Below are positions 41,635 through 49,554 of a DNA stretch of 64,000 nucleotides, in pieces. Position 1 is the stretch's first letter. The number at the start of each line of letters is the position of its first letter. This DNA comes from G016234445 sp964438865. GTDB lineage: Bacteria; Chloroflexota; Dehalococcoidia; Tepidiformales; Tepidiformaceae. The stretch lies in the NCBI GenBank assembly GCA_964438865.1, contig CAYTMI010000003.1:62001-126000 (forward strand), in the 5' to 3' direction. The translations under genes were made by a program, and so were the position numbers. The notes below the pieces were generated by a model, which had not been told where the DNA came from, did not search any database, and saw only the letters and a list, made by a program, of their open reading frames with translations.

Positions 41635-42684
41635 TTAGCCCTCTGCCCCGTTCGGCTGGATGACCACCCGTACGGCGTTGCGTTCGGTCGATCGCAGCAT
41701 TTCGATCCCCCGGTTCACTTCTGCCAGCGGGAGCACTTCCGAGACCGACCCCCGGAGGTCGAGCCGTCCCGATGCGACCATGCCCAGGAGCCGCCGCACG
41801 CTTTCCGCGGAACTGCCGAACGAACCGATAAGCGAGTGTTCACTCCAGGTGAACGTATTCGGCGGCGGCAACACGATAGCCTCTGTCCCCATCCCAACGA
41901 CGACGGCTCGCCCGCCCCGCTTGAGGCTTTTCACGGCCTCGGAGATGGTCTCCGCGCGGCCTATGCACTCGATCGCGAGGTCCACGCCGCCGGTTAGATC
42001 CCGGATCCGCCGCGAAACGCGGCCCTCTGTCGCATTGATCGTGGCGGTAGCGCCGGACTCCCGTGCCCGGGCGAGTGCCGAGTCGCGCACGTCGATCGCG
42101 ATCACTCCTTCCGCCCCCGCCAGCCTTGCGAGCTGCACCGCGTGGATTCCCAGTCCGCCACACCCGAAGACCGCGACCGACTCGCCCGCCCGTAACCCGC
42201 CGCGTTCGACGAGAGCGTGGTACGGAGTCGCCACGGCGTCGCTGACGATGGCCGCCTGTTCGAACGGCACACCGTCCGGGATGGGGATGAGATCCGCCGC
42301 CCTCGCCACCACGTACTCCGCGAGACCACCATCGACGTGCATCCCGAGGACGCTGGACCGCTCGCAGATGTTGTCGCGGCCGCCACCACATGCCTGGCAC
42401 TGCCCGCAACGGTCACCCGGGCGGACGATGACACGATCCCCGGGCGTGAACCCGGTGACGCCCTGCCCCAATTCGTGGACGGTGCCCGCCGGTTCGTGGC
42501 CGAGGGTGATCGGCGTCCGCGCGACCGGGGCGTGACCGTCCATGAAATGGGTATCGGAACCGCAGATCCCGCAAGCGCGCACGCGCACGAGGACCTGCCC
42601 ATGACCCGCCGCCGGGACCGCCACTTCCTCAACCCGCAGCGGTTCGCCCGGGGCATAGAAGCGGGCGGCAAGCATCGTCTTCAC
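41635..42684 (-). CDS. zinc-dependent medium-chain alcohol dehydrogenase
   Basis: 349 aa. Catalytic zinc ligands are Cys in 'CGICGSDTHFMDGHAP' and the GHE motif in 'TLGHEPAGTVHELG'; structural zinc is 'CGQCQACGGGRDNIC'. The Rossmann fold is 'VFGCGGLGIHAVQLARLAG' with Asp in 'VIAIDVRD', predicting NAD preference. It oxidises an alcohol, or reduces an aldehyde or ketone, in the acyl-CoA pathway. The operon position between the citryl-CoA-lyase-like gene and nitronate monooxygenase fits a hydroxy-intermediate step. Confidence 0.92.
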   Translation of the reverse strand: MKTMLAARFYAPGEPLRVEEVAVPAAGHGQVLVRVRACGICGSDTHFMDGHAPVARTPITLGHEPAGTVHELGQGVTGFTPGDRVIVRPGDRCGQCQACGGGRDNICERSSVLGMHVDGGLAEYVVARAADLIPIPDGVPFEQAAIVSDAVATPYHALVERGGLRAGESVAVFGCGGLGIHAVQLARLAGAEGVIAIDVRDSALARARESGATATINATEGRVSRRIRDLTGGVDLAIECIGRAETISEAVKSLKRGGRAVVVGMGTEAIVLPPPNTFTWSEHSLIGSFGSSAESVRRLLGMVASGRLDLRGSVSEVLPLAEVNRGIEMLRSTERNAVRVVIQPNGAEG

Positions 42685-42692
42685 CCCCGCCC

Positions 42693-43646
42693 TCAGCGCA
42701 CGCCGGCCACGGAAAACCCGGCCATGATCGCCTCGGCCTGGGCCATCATCGATCGGACCACGTCCGCTGCCCCTTCGACCGCATGAATGATCCCCGACGC
42801 CTGCCCGGCCGGGAGCATGCCGACTTCGGTATTACCTTCTTCCACGGCCGCCTGGACGCGGGCCCAGTTCTTCTGCAGTTGGATGGGGAACCGGTCGATC
42901 TCCCCCTCGCGCCCCACCCACTCGTCGACGTATTTATTGCGAATGACGCGCGCGCTCTTGCCGGTGTACACCCGCGTGACCGCCGTGTCGTCTTCGCCCG
43001 CGGTTACGATGGCCTGCTTGTAGTTGTCGTGCCCGTGCGCTTCCCGGGTGGCGACGAACCGTGTGCCAACCACGGCAGCGGAGGCTCCCAGCGCCAGGGC
43101 TGCGACAAGTCCCCGGCCGTCCGCGATCCCACCGGCGGCGGCCACCGGCAGGGGCCGGACGGCATCGACGACGGCCGGGACGAGAGGGAAAGTAGCGACG
43201 CGGCCCGTGTGGCCACCGGCCTCGGTCCCCTGGGCGACGACAATGTCGACTCCCGCATCGGCGCACTTCCGGGCCTGGCGGACGGTGCCTATCATCGCCA
43301 GAACCTTCATCCCTCGCCCGTGCATCTGCTCCACAAGCGCGCCCGGGTTACCCAGGCCGGAGACGAACACGGGGACGTCCTCTTCGAACACAACCTTCAT
43401 CAGTTCGTCGACGCCGGGGGCGCCGTCGGCAAGGAGAAGGTCGACTCCGAACGGCTTCGATGTCAGTTCTTTCACCCGCCGAATCTCCGAACGGAGGTAT
43501 TCGGGGGGCCAGAAGGCGCCCCCAAGCACGCCCAGCCCGCCCGCATTCGAGACGGCCGCGGCCAGGGCGGAACCAGACACGTTGCCCATGCCGGCGAGGA
43601 TGATCGGGTGCTCGATCCCGAGCAGTTCGGTTATTGCGGTCCGCAT
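42693..43646 (-). CDS. nitronate monooxygenase / 2-nitropropane dioxygenase-family FMN protein
   Basis: 317 aa TIM barrel. 'GIEHPIILAGMGNVSGSALA' at the N-terminus, 'VAQGTEAGGHTGR' (FMN and catalytic-His region), and 'AAGGIADGRGLVAALALGAS' (phosphate loop) are the family signature. Family members oxidise nitronates or act as enoyl reductases (FabK-like). In an acyl-CoA operon, an enoyl-reductase-like role is as plausible as nitronate oxidation. Confidence 0.88.
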   Translation of the reverse strand: MRTAITELLGIEHPIILAGMGNVSGSALAAAVSNAGGLGVLGGAFWPPEYLRSEIRRVKELTSKPFGVDLLLADGAPGVDELMKVVFEEDVPVFVSGLGNPGALVEQMHGRGMKVLAMIGTVRQARKCADAGVDIVVAQGTEAGGHTGRVATFPLVPAVVDAVRPLPVAAAGGIADGRGLVAALALGASAAVVGTRFVATREAHGHDNYKQAIVTAGEDDTAVTRVYTGKSARVIRNKYVDEWVGREGEIDRFPIQLQKNWARVQAAVEEGNTEVGMLPAGQASGIIHAVEGAADVVRSMMAQAEAIMAGFSVAGVR

Positions 43647-43664
43647 TGGTGGTGCTCCTTTGTT

Positions 43665-44465
43665 CTATTCGCCGGTGAAGTTTGGCTGGCGCTTCTGGAG
43701 GAAGGCTGCCGCCGCCTCACGCAGGTCCGCGCTGTTCATGGTTGCCGCCTCCAGGAAGGTGGAGACGTCGAGGGCCTGGTCTACCTGGGCGCGGAGCATC
43801 CGGTTCATCGAATACTTGGTCCACCGCACGGCCTTCGGCGCGGCCAACGCCAGGCGCTCGGCCCAGGCAAGCGCGGTCGGCATCAGGTCTTCCTGGGCCA
43901 CCGCACGGTTCACAAGCCCGAGCCGCTCGCCTTCCTCCGCACTGACCCAGTCGCCGAGGAGCAGGTATTCCTTCGCCCGCGCCCAGCCGACGAGCATCGG
44001 CCAGATGATCACCCCGCCATCGCCGGCGACGAGCCCCATCTTGGTGTGGGTGTCGGCAAAGCGCGCGTGCTCGCCGGCGATGATGATGTCGCAGCAGAGC
44101 GCGATCGTTGCGCCAAGGCCCGCCGCGTCGCCGTTCACCGCCGCAACCACCGGCTGCTCGACTTCCAGCATGTTGTGCATGAGCGTCCGGACCGCGCGGA
44201 ACGGGGTGGCCGGGCCGCTCGGCAGGAACGACCCGTCGTCCATCGAGGTTGCATCGCCCCCGGCACAGAACGACCGGCCGGCGCCCGTCAGGACGATCGC
44301 GCGGATCGTGTCGTCGCTCCCGACCTCCATCCACATGCGTTCCAGTTCGGAATGCATTTCGTTGTTGATGGCGTTCCGGCGCTCGGGCCGGTTCAACGTG
44401 ACCACGGTGACGCCATGGTCACGCCGTTCCACTGTGATGTACTGGTAGTCGTCGTAGGCTCGCAA
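43665..44465 (-). CDS. enoyl-CoA hydratase/isomerase-family protein
   Basis: 266 aa. Motifs are 'TLNRPERRNAINNEM', 'SFCAGGDATSMDDGSF', 'VNGDAAGLGATIALCCDIII' and 'GLVAGDGGVIIWPMLVG', where Asp-Gly-Gly replaces the usual Glu site; this form is common in divergent crotonases. It is the second gene of the operon, 11 bases after the CoA ligase. Substrate unknown. Confidence 0.9.
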   Translation of the reverse strand: MRAYDDYQYITVERRDHGVTVVTLNRPERRNAINNEMHSELERMWMEVGSDDTIRAIVLTGAGRSFCAGGDATSMDDGSFLPSGPATPFRAVRTLMHNMLEVEQPVVAAVNGDAAGLGATIALCCDIIIAGEHARFADTHTKMGLVAGDGGVIIWPMLVGWARAKEYLLLGDWVSAEEGERLGLVNRAVAQEDLMPTALAWAERLALAAPKAVRWTKYSMNRMLRAQVDQALDVSTFLEAATMNSADLREAAAAFLQKRQPNFTGE

Positions 44466-44476
44466 GAAAGGCTCCT

Positions 44477-46036
44477 TCAGTTGTTCTGACCCGGGGCACG
44501 CGACCGTTCGCGTTCGATGAGCTCGCGCCGCAGGATTTTTCCGGATGGGTTCTTCGGGATGGCATCCACGAACTCGAGGTCGCGGACACGGCTAATGGGG
44601 CTGACGCGATCAGCCACGTAGTCCATAAGTTCGTTCGCCGACGCAGTGGCGCCGGGCTTGAGGACCACGCACGCCTTCGGGATCTCCCCGGCTTCGAGAT
44701 CCGCTTTCGGGATAACCGCGACATCGGCCACCGCGGGGTGCTGGAGGAGGATGGCTTCCAGGTCGGACGGCGCTACCTGGTGAGCCTTATAGCGAATCAT
44801 CTCCTTCAGACGGTCGACGATCGTGAGATAGCCGTCGCCATCAAGCCGGCCAAGGTCTCCCGTCCGCAGCCAGCCGTCCGCGGTTATGCATTCGGCGGTC
44901 GCATCGGGCCGGCGCCAGTATCCCCGCATCACCTGCGGGCCCCGCACCCAGACCTCTCCGGCCGAGCCTTCAGGGAGCTCGATCCCGGATTCAGGGTCAA
45001 CGATCTTCTCTTCCGTATCTGGGAGCGGCGGCCCAACGCTACCGCGTTTGATCCGGTGGAATGGATTCATGTTCGTGGCCGCCGTGGCTTCGGAAAGCCC
45101 GTACGGCTGGCACACGGGTACGCCGAATGCCTCTTCGGCTTCGTTCCAGAGGTCCGGCGGAGTCGCTGCCGCGCCGCTGACGATCACGCGAATGGACGGG
45201 GTGGGGCGGCCGCTGGCCCGTTTTTGGGCAACGAGCGCCCGGAGGGCCGGGGGCGGGGCGTAGAGCGTGTGGATGCCCTGTTCACCCGCAAGCCGCAGCA
45301 CCAGGTCCGGGTCGAACCTGGGGATGATGACCTGGGGGATGCCGAGGGCGAATGCCATGCCCATGATCGCCGCGAAACCGTAGACATGGAAAAACGGCAT
45401 GTAGTTCAGGAGCGGCGAGTAGGGCGGCGTCATCCCGGTCGCGAGCGTCTGACGCATGTTCGCGATGAGGTTGTAATGCGAGAGCATCACGCCCTTGGGC
45501 GACCCCGTCGTGCCACTCGAAAAGACCAGCGCTGCCACGTCCTCACGTGCGTTGATGGTGACCGCGGCCGGCCCGCCGGAAACGGAATCGAGGCGAGACC
45601 AGAGATCGTCCAGGCTTTCGACCCGCGAAAGCGACGGCACTTGCGGGCGGAGCGACTCGATCAGCGGAATCGCCTCGCCTGCGGCAAATGCCACCACAGG
45701 CTCGGTTTCGGCCAGGGCGCGAAGCAACTCGGCAGGCTTGAACAATGGGTTCAGGGGAACCACCGTCGCTCCCGCAGCCATCGCGCCGTACAGCGCGACG
45801 GCATAGGCCGGCGAACTCGGGGCGAGGAAGACCACCCGGTCACCCGGGCGGAGACGCGGCTGGAGGAGCCGGGCAACCCGGTGCACTCCCTGCAGGACCT
45901 GAGAAAACGTCCAGGTTTCCCCGTCCGCTGTCAGGAGCGCCGGGCGCCCCCCGTGCCTGGCCGCCGCCTGTTCGAGGTAACGGAAGAGGGGGAACTCCGG
46001 GTAGGGCTCAAGGGAGTACCAGGGGCTGCCAGCCAT
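44477..46036 (-). CDS. AMP-dependent acyl-CoA synthetase / 4-coumarate-CoA-ligase-like
   Basis: 519 aa. P-loop 'VFSSGTTGSPKGVMLSHYN', A5 'YGLSEATAATNMNPF', A7 'LRTGDLGRLDGDGYLTIVDR', A8 'KEMIRYKAHQVAPSDLE' and A10 'KNPSGKILRREL' with catalytic Lys are all present. It activates a carboxylic acid with ATP and CoA as the entry step of the operon's pathway; the 4CL-like subfamily suggests an aromatic or medium-chain substrate. It is the first gene of the operon, with promoter and operator directly upstream. Confidence 0.93.
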   Translation of the reverse strand: MAGSPWYSLEPYPEFPLFRYLEQAAARHGGRPALLTADGETWTFSQVLQGVHRVARLLQPRLRPGDRVVFLAPSSPAYAVALYGAMAAGATVVPLNPLFKPAELLRALAETEPVVAFAAGEAIPLIESLRPQVPSLSRVESLDDLWSRLDSVSGGPAAVTINAREDVAALVFSSGTTGSPKGVMLSHYNLIANMRQTLATGMTPPYSPLLNYMPFFHVYGFAAIMGMAFALGIPQVIIPRFDPDLVLRLAGEQGIHTLYAPPPALRALVAQKRASGRPTPSIRVIVSGAAATPPDLWNEAEEAFGVPVCQPYGLSEATAATNMNPFHRIKRGSVGPPLPDTEEKIVDPESGIELPEGSAGEVWVRGPQVMRGYWRRPDATAECITADGWLRTGDLGRLDGDGYLTIVDRLKEMIRYKAHQVAPSDLEAILLQHPAVADVAVIPKADLEAGEIPKACVVLKPGATASANELMDYVADRVSPISRVRDLEFVDAIPKNPSGKILRRELIERERSRAPGQNN

Positions 46037-46047
46037 CTTGTCGCCTC

Positions 46048-46071
46048 AAGTTAGTTTGTACTCACTTACTT
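46048..46071. promoter_or_regulatory. TetR-type operator of the acyl-CoA operon
   Basis: An imperfect 24-base palindrome AAGTTAGTTTGT/ACTCACTTACTT, 18 of 24 positions symmetric and centred on GTAC. It covers the start side of the operon promoter's -10 box and shares AGTGAGYAC with the palindrome in front of the tetR gene. It is the likely binding site of the adjacent TetR protein. Confidence 0.6.
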
Positions 46072-46097
46072 CTATCTTCGGCCACGATGTCTGTCAA
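46069..46097 (-). promoter_or_regulatory. promoter of the acyl-CoA operon
   Basis: On the minus strand, TTGACA (complement of 46092-46097), a 17-base spacer, and TAGAAG (complement of 46069-46074). This is close to the sigma-70 consensus, 33 bases before the CoA ligase start codon. The operator overlaps its -10 end. Confidence 0.6.
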
Positions 46098-46178
46098 GAC
46101 GTGGTCGACGGATCTTCACAAATGGAATGGGGTTCCCCCGCGCCCGATCGCGGGCGGCGGACCGGACGCCACAGCGAT

Positions 46179-46221
46179 TTGTCGAATCGCTTGCCCTTCG
46201 GTAGGCTAGTGAGCACTAGCC
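46179..46221 (+). promoter_or_regulatory. tetR promoter with overlapping operator
   Basis: TTGTCG (46179-46184), a 17-base spacer, and TAGGCT (46202-46207). The perfect palindrome GGCTAGTG-AG-CACTAGCC (46204-46221) overlaps the -10 box, as expected for a self-repressing TetR gene. Confidence 0.6.
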
Positions 46222-46251
46222 CCACTCCCGCACACCCACCAGGCAGGTACC

Positions 46252-46914
46252 GTGACCACTTCGGAGCCGACCACCCCCACCCGGCCGCCCCGCCGGGGCA
46301 CCCGCGACCGCAAGCGCTCTATCCTCTCGGCGGCCGAGCGCCTCTTTGCCGAGCGGGGGTACGCGCGTGCGTCCATGAAGGAGATCGCGGCCGCGGTCGG
46401 AATCACCGACGCGGCCCTCTACAAACATTTCGATTCGAAACGCGAGATCCTGGAAGTCCTCTACGAAGAGCGGGGCTTCTTCCGCGCCATCGAGGTGCTG
46501 GAACACCTGCCGGGGAAGCTGGACATGGAGGCCCAATTCAGGGTCAACGTGCTCGCCAGTACCGACCTCTGGGCAAACAACACCGACTTCCTCCGCGTCA
46601 TCTTCATGGAGGCCCTTGTCGGCGACCTCATGGCGATCGACGTGCACCTTTCCGTGATGGACCGTTGGAGGAAAGGGATCGAACGCCTCTTCCTCCTCTA
46701 CGCCGAGCGTGGGGAGGTTGATCCTGCCCTGGCCGAAGACTTCTCCGGCATGGTTGTCAACCTGCTCTTTGGGGCGTTCATGGACCGGCTCCTCACCCAA
46801 CGTCCCACCGATGGCGAGCTCCCGTTCTCCGATCCCGCTTTCCGTACTCGCCTCACGAGCGAAGTGACAAGGCTCGTCGCGGCATGCCGTCTCCCTCACG
46901 CCCGGCGGAGCTAA
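46252..46914 (+). CDS. TetR-family repressor of the acyl-CoA operon
   Basis: 220 aa, start GTG 46252. N-terminal HTH (around 20-65): 'RSILSAAERLFAERGYARAS' and 'KEIAAAVGITDAALYKHFDS'. The C-terminal ligand domain is typical of fatty-acid-responsive TetR proteins in length. Divergent from the CoA ligase operon, with palindromes over both promoters, so it very likely represses both and is released by an acyl-CoA of the pathway. Confidence 0.88.
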   Translation: MTTSEPTTPTRPPRRGTRDRKRSILSAAERLFAERGYARASMKEIAAAVGITDAALYKHFDSKREILEVLYEERGFFRAIEVLEHLPGKLDMEAQFRVNVLASTDLWANNTDFLRVIFMEALVGDLMAIDVHLSVMDRWRKGIERLFLLYAERGEVDPALAEDFSGMVVNLLFGAFMDRLLTQRPTDGELPFSDPAFRTRLTSEVTRLVAACRLPHARRS

Positions 46915-47097
46915 GCCAGTGCGCCGGCCAGGGAGGCAGCGCCATCCGGGCACTTTGGCCCCCCCAACTGGGACCCCTCCGGCCCTTGCGGCTCAACCTC
47001 TATCCGCCAGTCTGTGAACGGCCGGGGGTGCTCCCCGACCGTCATCCCGTGCCCGGCGGGGGCGGCTGCCGGACGTTCGCGTCGCCAGGTGAAGTCG

Positions 47098-47706
47098 ATG
47101 CAGTCTTCGAATCCCCGCGGCCCGGTTAGCGCCGAAGCCCTCTTCGCCGTGGACAGCGAGCAGCGGATCGTCGCCTGGAACCGCCAGGCCGCGGCCGTTT
47201 TCGGATACGACCTCGAGTCCGCCCTCGGCGCGCATTGCTACCAACTGCTGGGCTGCTGCGACGTCGGCGGAAACCGGTTCTGCCGCGCCGGGTGTGCCGT
47301 CATCTCCAACGCCGCCGACGGCGCCGCCCCGCCAACCCTGCAGCTCCAGGCCCGAACGCGCGACGGCACCCGCATACCCATTGAAGTCTCCACGATCGTC
47401 CTCTTTTCGGGCGACCACCTCGACACGGTGATGCACCTCTGCCGGCCAGTCGCCCGCCCCAGGGCCACGATGAGTGTTCGTCCGCTTCGCCGGAGCCTGA
47501 CCGCCCGCGAGCGCCAGGTGCTCAACTGCCTCTGCCGCCGCAGCTCGACCGAAGAGATCGCCGCCGAACTCGGGATCTCCGCAGTCACCGTCCGCAACCA
47601 CATGCAGCATCTCCTGGAGAAGCTCGCGGTGCATAGCCGGGCGGAGGCCGTCGCCCTCGCCTACGACGACGGCCTCTTCGTTCTCCCCGGCCCGCGAAGC
47701 AACTGA
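47098..47706 (+). CDS. PAS-LuxR transcription regulator with a cysteine-rich sensor
   Basis: 202 aa from ATG 47098. A PAS domain (around 10-110) has 'ALFAVDSEQRIVAWNRQAAA' and a cysteine-rich loop 'CYQLLGCCDVGGNRFCRAGC', which could hold heme or an Fe-S cluster or respond to redox state. The LuxR HTH (around 130-195) has 'LTARERQVLNCLCRRSSTEE' and 'LGISAVTVRNHMQHLLEKL'. A 7-2-7 palindrome in the 80-base gap before the next operon is the likely target, so it should control the Kor-Hdr-Etf genes. Confidence 0.85.
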   Translation: MQSSNPRGPVSAEALFAVDSEQRIVAWNRQAAAVFGYDLESALGAHCYQLLGCCDVGGNRFCRAGCAVISNAADGAAPPTLQLQARTRDGTRIPIEVSTIVLFSGDHLDTVMHLCRPVARPRATMSVRPLRRSLTARERQVLNCLCRRSSTEEIAAELGISAVTVRNHMQHLLEKLAVHSRAEAVALAYDDGLFVLPGPRSN

Positions 47707-47726
47707 TCGCGTTCAGAGTGCGCAAT

Positions 47727-47742
47727 TGATGCATCTGCATCA
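47727..47742. promoter_or_regulatory. 7-2-7 palindrome upstream of the Kor-Hdr-Etf operon
   Basis: TGATGCA-TC-TGCATCA, with perfect 7-base arms and a 2-base spacer, the layout of LuxR/NarL-type sites. It lies directly upstream of a possible promoter (weak -35 near 47743, TTTACT at 47766-47771), the position of an activator, just after the gene for a PAS-LuxR regulator. Confidence 0.55.
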
Positions 47743-47786
47743 CGACAAGCAGAGGTGCGGAGGCGTTTACTGCGCTTGAAGCGATC

Positions 47787-48050
47787 ATGGAACGCAAAAA
47801 CGACATCCCCTGCACCCAACCGAACGACCTCCTGAGCCGGACCGATGTCGCTATCCGCTTCGGGGTCGCCCCCCAGACCATCACGCGCTGGGCGAATGAG
47901 GGAATTCTCCCCTGCGTCCGCACCCTCGGTGGGCAACGGCGCTACCCGGCCTACGAAGTCGAACGGCTGCTTTCGGTCGCATGGGAACACGGCCTGCCGG
48001 GGGCCGACCCGCCCTACCTCGTCCGCGAACACGAAGCAGCCAGGAAGTGA
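47787..48050 (+). CDS. BldC/MerR-like small DNA-binding protein
   Basis: 87 aa. Winged-helix 'LLSRTDVAIRFGVAPQTITR' then 'WANEGILPCVRTLGGQRRYP' is the MerR/BldC/excisionase HTH with the wing; there is no effector domain. It is the first gene of the operon. Its stop lies 8 bases before the ferredoxin ATG. It could assist the PAS-LuxR regulator; an excisionase role is unlikely as no phage genes are near. Confidence 0.82.
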   Translation: MERKNDIPCTQPNDLLSRTDVAIRFGVAPQTITRWANEGILPCVRTLGGQRRYPAYEVERLLSVAWEHGLPGADPPYLVREHEAARK

Positions 48051-48058
48051 GTGAGGCG

Positions 48059-48346
48059 ATGCAAGCACTGGCCCTCCGCGAACCGCTCGACCGCGGCCTT
48101 GAACAATTCCGGGTGCCCCGGGGCCAGGTCTTCATCATCCCATCGCGTTGCAAGGACTGTCAGTTCTGCATCGACTTCTGCCCGGCCGACGTGCTCACGC
48201 GCTCACAAGAGCTGAACGCCAAGGGCTACCACTTCGCCGTCGTCGCCGAGGGGAAAGAGGACGCCTGCGTGAACTGCCAGTTCTGCATGCTCGTCTGTCC
48301 CGAATTCGCAATCTATTCGGATGAAGTCAGGGAGGTGGCGGAGTGA
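48059..48346 (+). CDS. two-cluster ferredoxin, KorD-like
   Basis: 95 aa from ATG 48059 (GAGG 5 bases upstream); a GTG 4 codons earlier has a poorly placed ribosome site. 'CKDCQFCIDFCPADVL' and 'CVNCQFCMLVCPEFAI' each bind a 4Fe-4S cluster. Directly before the alpha subunit of 2-oxoacid oxidoreductase with GTGA overlap, it acts as the enzyme's delta subunit, passing electrons from thiamine-bound intermediates to ferredoxin or to the HdrA protein. Confidence 0.9.
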   Translation: MQALALREPLDRGLEQFRVPRGQVFIIPSRCKDCQFCIDFCPADVLTRSQELNAKGYHFAVVAEGKEDACVNCQFCMLVCPEFAIYSDEVREVAE

Positions 48347-49554
48347 GCATGATCGAACGCCAGGTGCTTACGGGCAGCCACTTCATGAACGGCGACACCG
48401 CCTGTGCCGAAGGGGCGATGGCAGCGGGCTGCCTCTTCTTCGGCGGCTACCCCATCACCCCTTCCACGGAGATCGCCGAACGCCTCGCCCGCCGCCTGCC
48501 CGAAGCAGGCGGCGCCTACGTCCAGATGGAGGACGAACTCGGCAGTATCACGGCCGTCATCGGAGCATCATCGGCCGGCGCTCGCGCCATGACTGCGACC
48601 TCCGGGCCCGGGTTCAGCCTGATGATGGAGGCCATCGGTCTCGCGGCAATGACCGAAACCCCCTGCGTCATCGTCAACGTCCAGCGCGGCGGGCCCTCTA
48701 CCGGCCTTCCCACGCTCGTCGCCCAGGCCGACGTGATGCAGGCCCGCTGGGGCACCCACGGCGACATCCAGGCCATCGCCCTCGCCCCGGCCTCATGCCA
48801 GGAGATGTTCGACCTCACGGTGCGGGCCTTTAACCTGGCCGACCGCTTCCGCCACCCCGTCTTCATCCTCGCCGACGAAGCGATCGGGCACCTCACCGAG
48901 CGTGTCGTCATCCCGGCGGCGAACGAAATCCCCCGCGTCAGCCGGATTCTCCACACGGCCCCGGCCGACGAAGGATACGAACCGTTCCGGGCGGCGGTCG
49001 AAACGCTCGTGCCGCCGATGCCGTTGCCCGGGCTGGGGTATCGCACCCACGTAACCAGCCTCACCCACGACGAACGCGGCTACCCCGCGACCGACGCGGC
49101 CACCCACGACCGGCTCGTCCGCCGCCTCTCGGCGAAGATCACCAACTTCCGGCACGAGATCGTGGACGTGGAAGAGTCCGGGCTCGAAGACGCCGAGGTC
49201 GCCGTCATTGCGTACGGAAGCACCTCGCGGACCGCGCGCCGGGCCGTCGCCCTCGCCCGCGCGGAAGGCATCCGTGCCGGGATCTTCCGGCCCCTCACTC
49301 TCTGGCCCTTCCCGGAAGAAGAAGTCAGGGCACTCGGGGACCACGTCCAATCGATCGTTGTCGCCGAACTCAACCTCGGGCAGTTCCGGGGCGAAGTCGA
49401 ACGGGTCACGGGCATCCCCGTGTACGGGGCCAACCATGCGGGCGGCGCGATCATGCGGCCCGAACTCATCCTCGAATCCATCAGGGAGGCAGCAGCCCAT
49501 GGCCACTCAACTCGTGGTCGAATCTCATCCTTCGGACGCGTTGCTGCGCGCTGA
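48343..49554 (+). CDS. korA: 2-oxoacid:ferredoxin oxidoreductase, alpha subunit (KorA-like)
   Basis: 403 aa, start GTG (GTGA overlap with the ferredoxin). 'GAMAAGCLFFGGYPITPSTE' and 'AYVQMEDELGSITAVIGASS' with 'TSGPGFSLMMEAIGLA' are the pyrimidine-binding and domain-II signatures of 2-oxoglutarate-type KorA. With KorB it decarboxylates a 2-oxoacid with CoA to acyl-CoA plus reduced ferredoxin. It overlaps korB by 56 bases, an unusually long overlap for this pair. Confidence 0.93.
   Translation: MSMIERQVLTGSHFMNGDTACAEGAMAAGCLFFGGYPITPSTEIAERLARRLPEAGGAYVQMEDELGSITAVIGASSAGARAMTATSGPGFSLMMEAIGLAAMTETPCVIVNVQRGGPSTGLPTLVAQADVMQARWGTHGDIQAIALAPASCQEMFDLTVRAFNLADRFRHPVFILADEAIGHLTERVVIPAANEIPRVSRILHTAPADEGYEPFRAAVETLVPPMPLPGLGYRTHVTSLTHDERGYPATDAATHDRLVRRLSAKITNFRHEIVDVEESGLEDAEVAVIAYGSTSRTARRAVALARAEGIRAGIFRPLTLWPFPEEEVRALGDHVQSIVVAELNLGQFRGEVERVTGIPVYGANHAGGAIMRPELILESIREAAAHGHSTRGRISSFGRVAAR

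Noticed and set aside
47787..48050. The BldC/MerR-like protein as a phage excisionase
   Set aside because: There is no integrase or attachment site next to it. It begins an operon of metabolic genes and fits a transcription regulator better.
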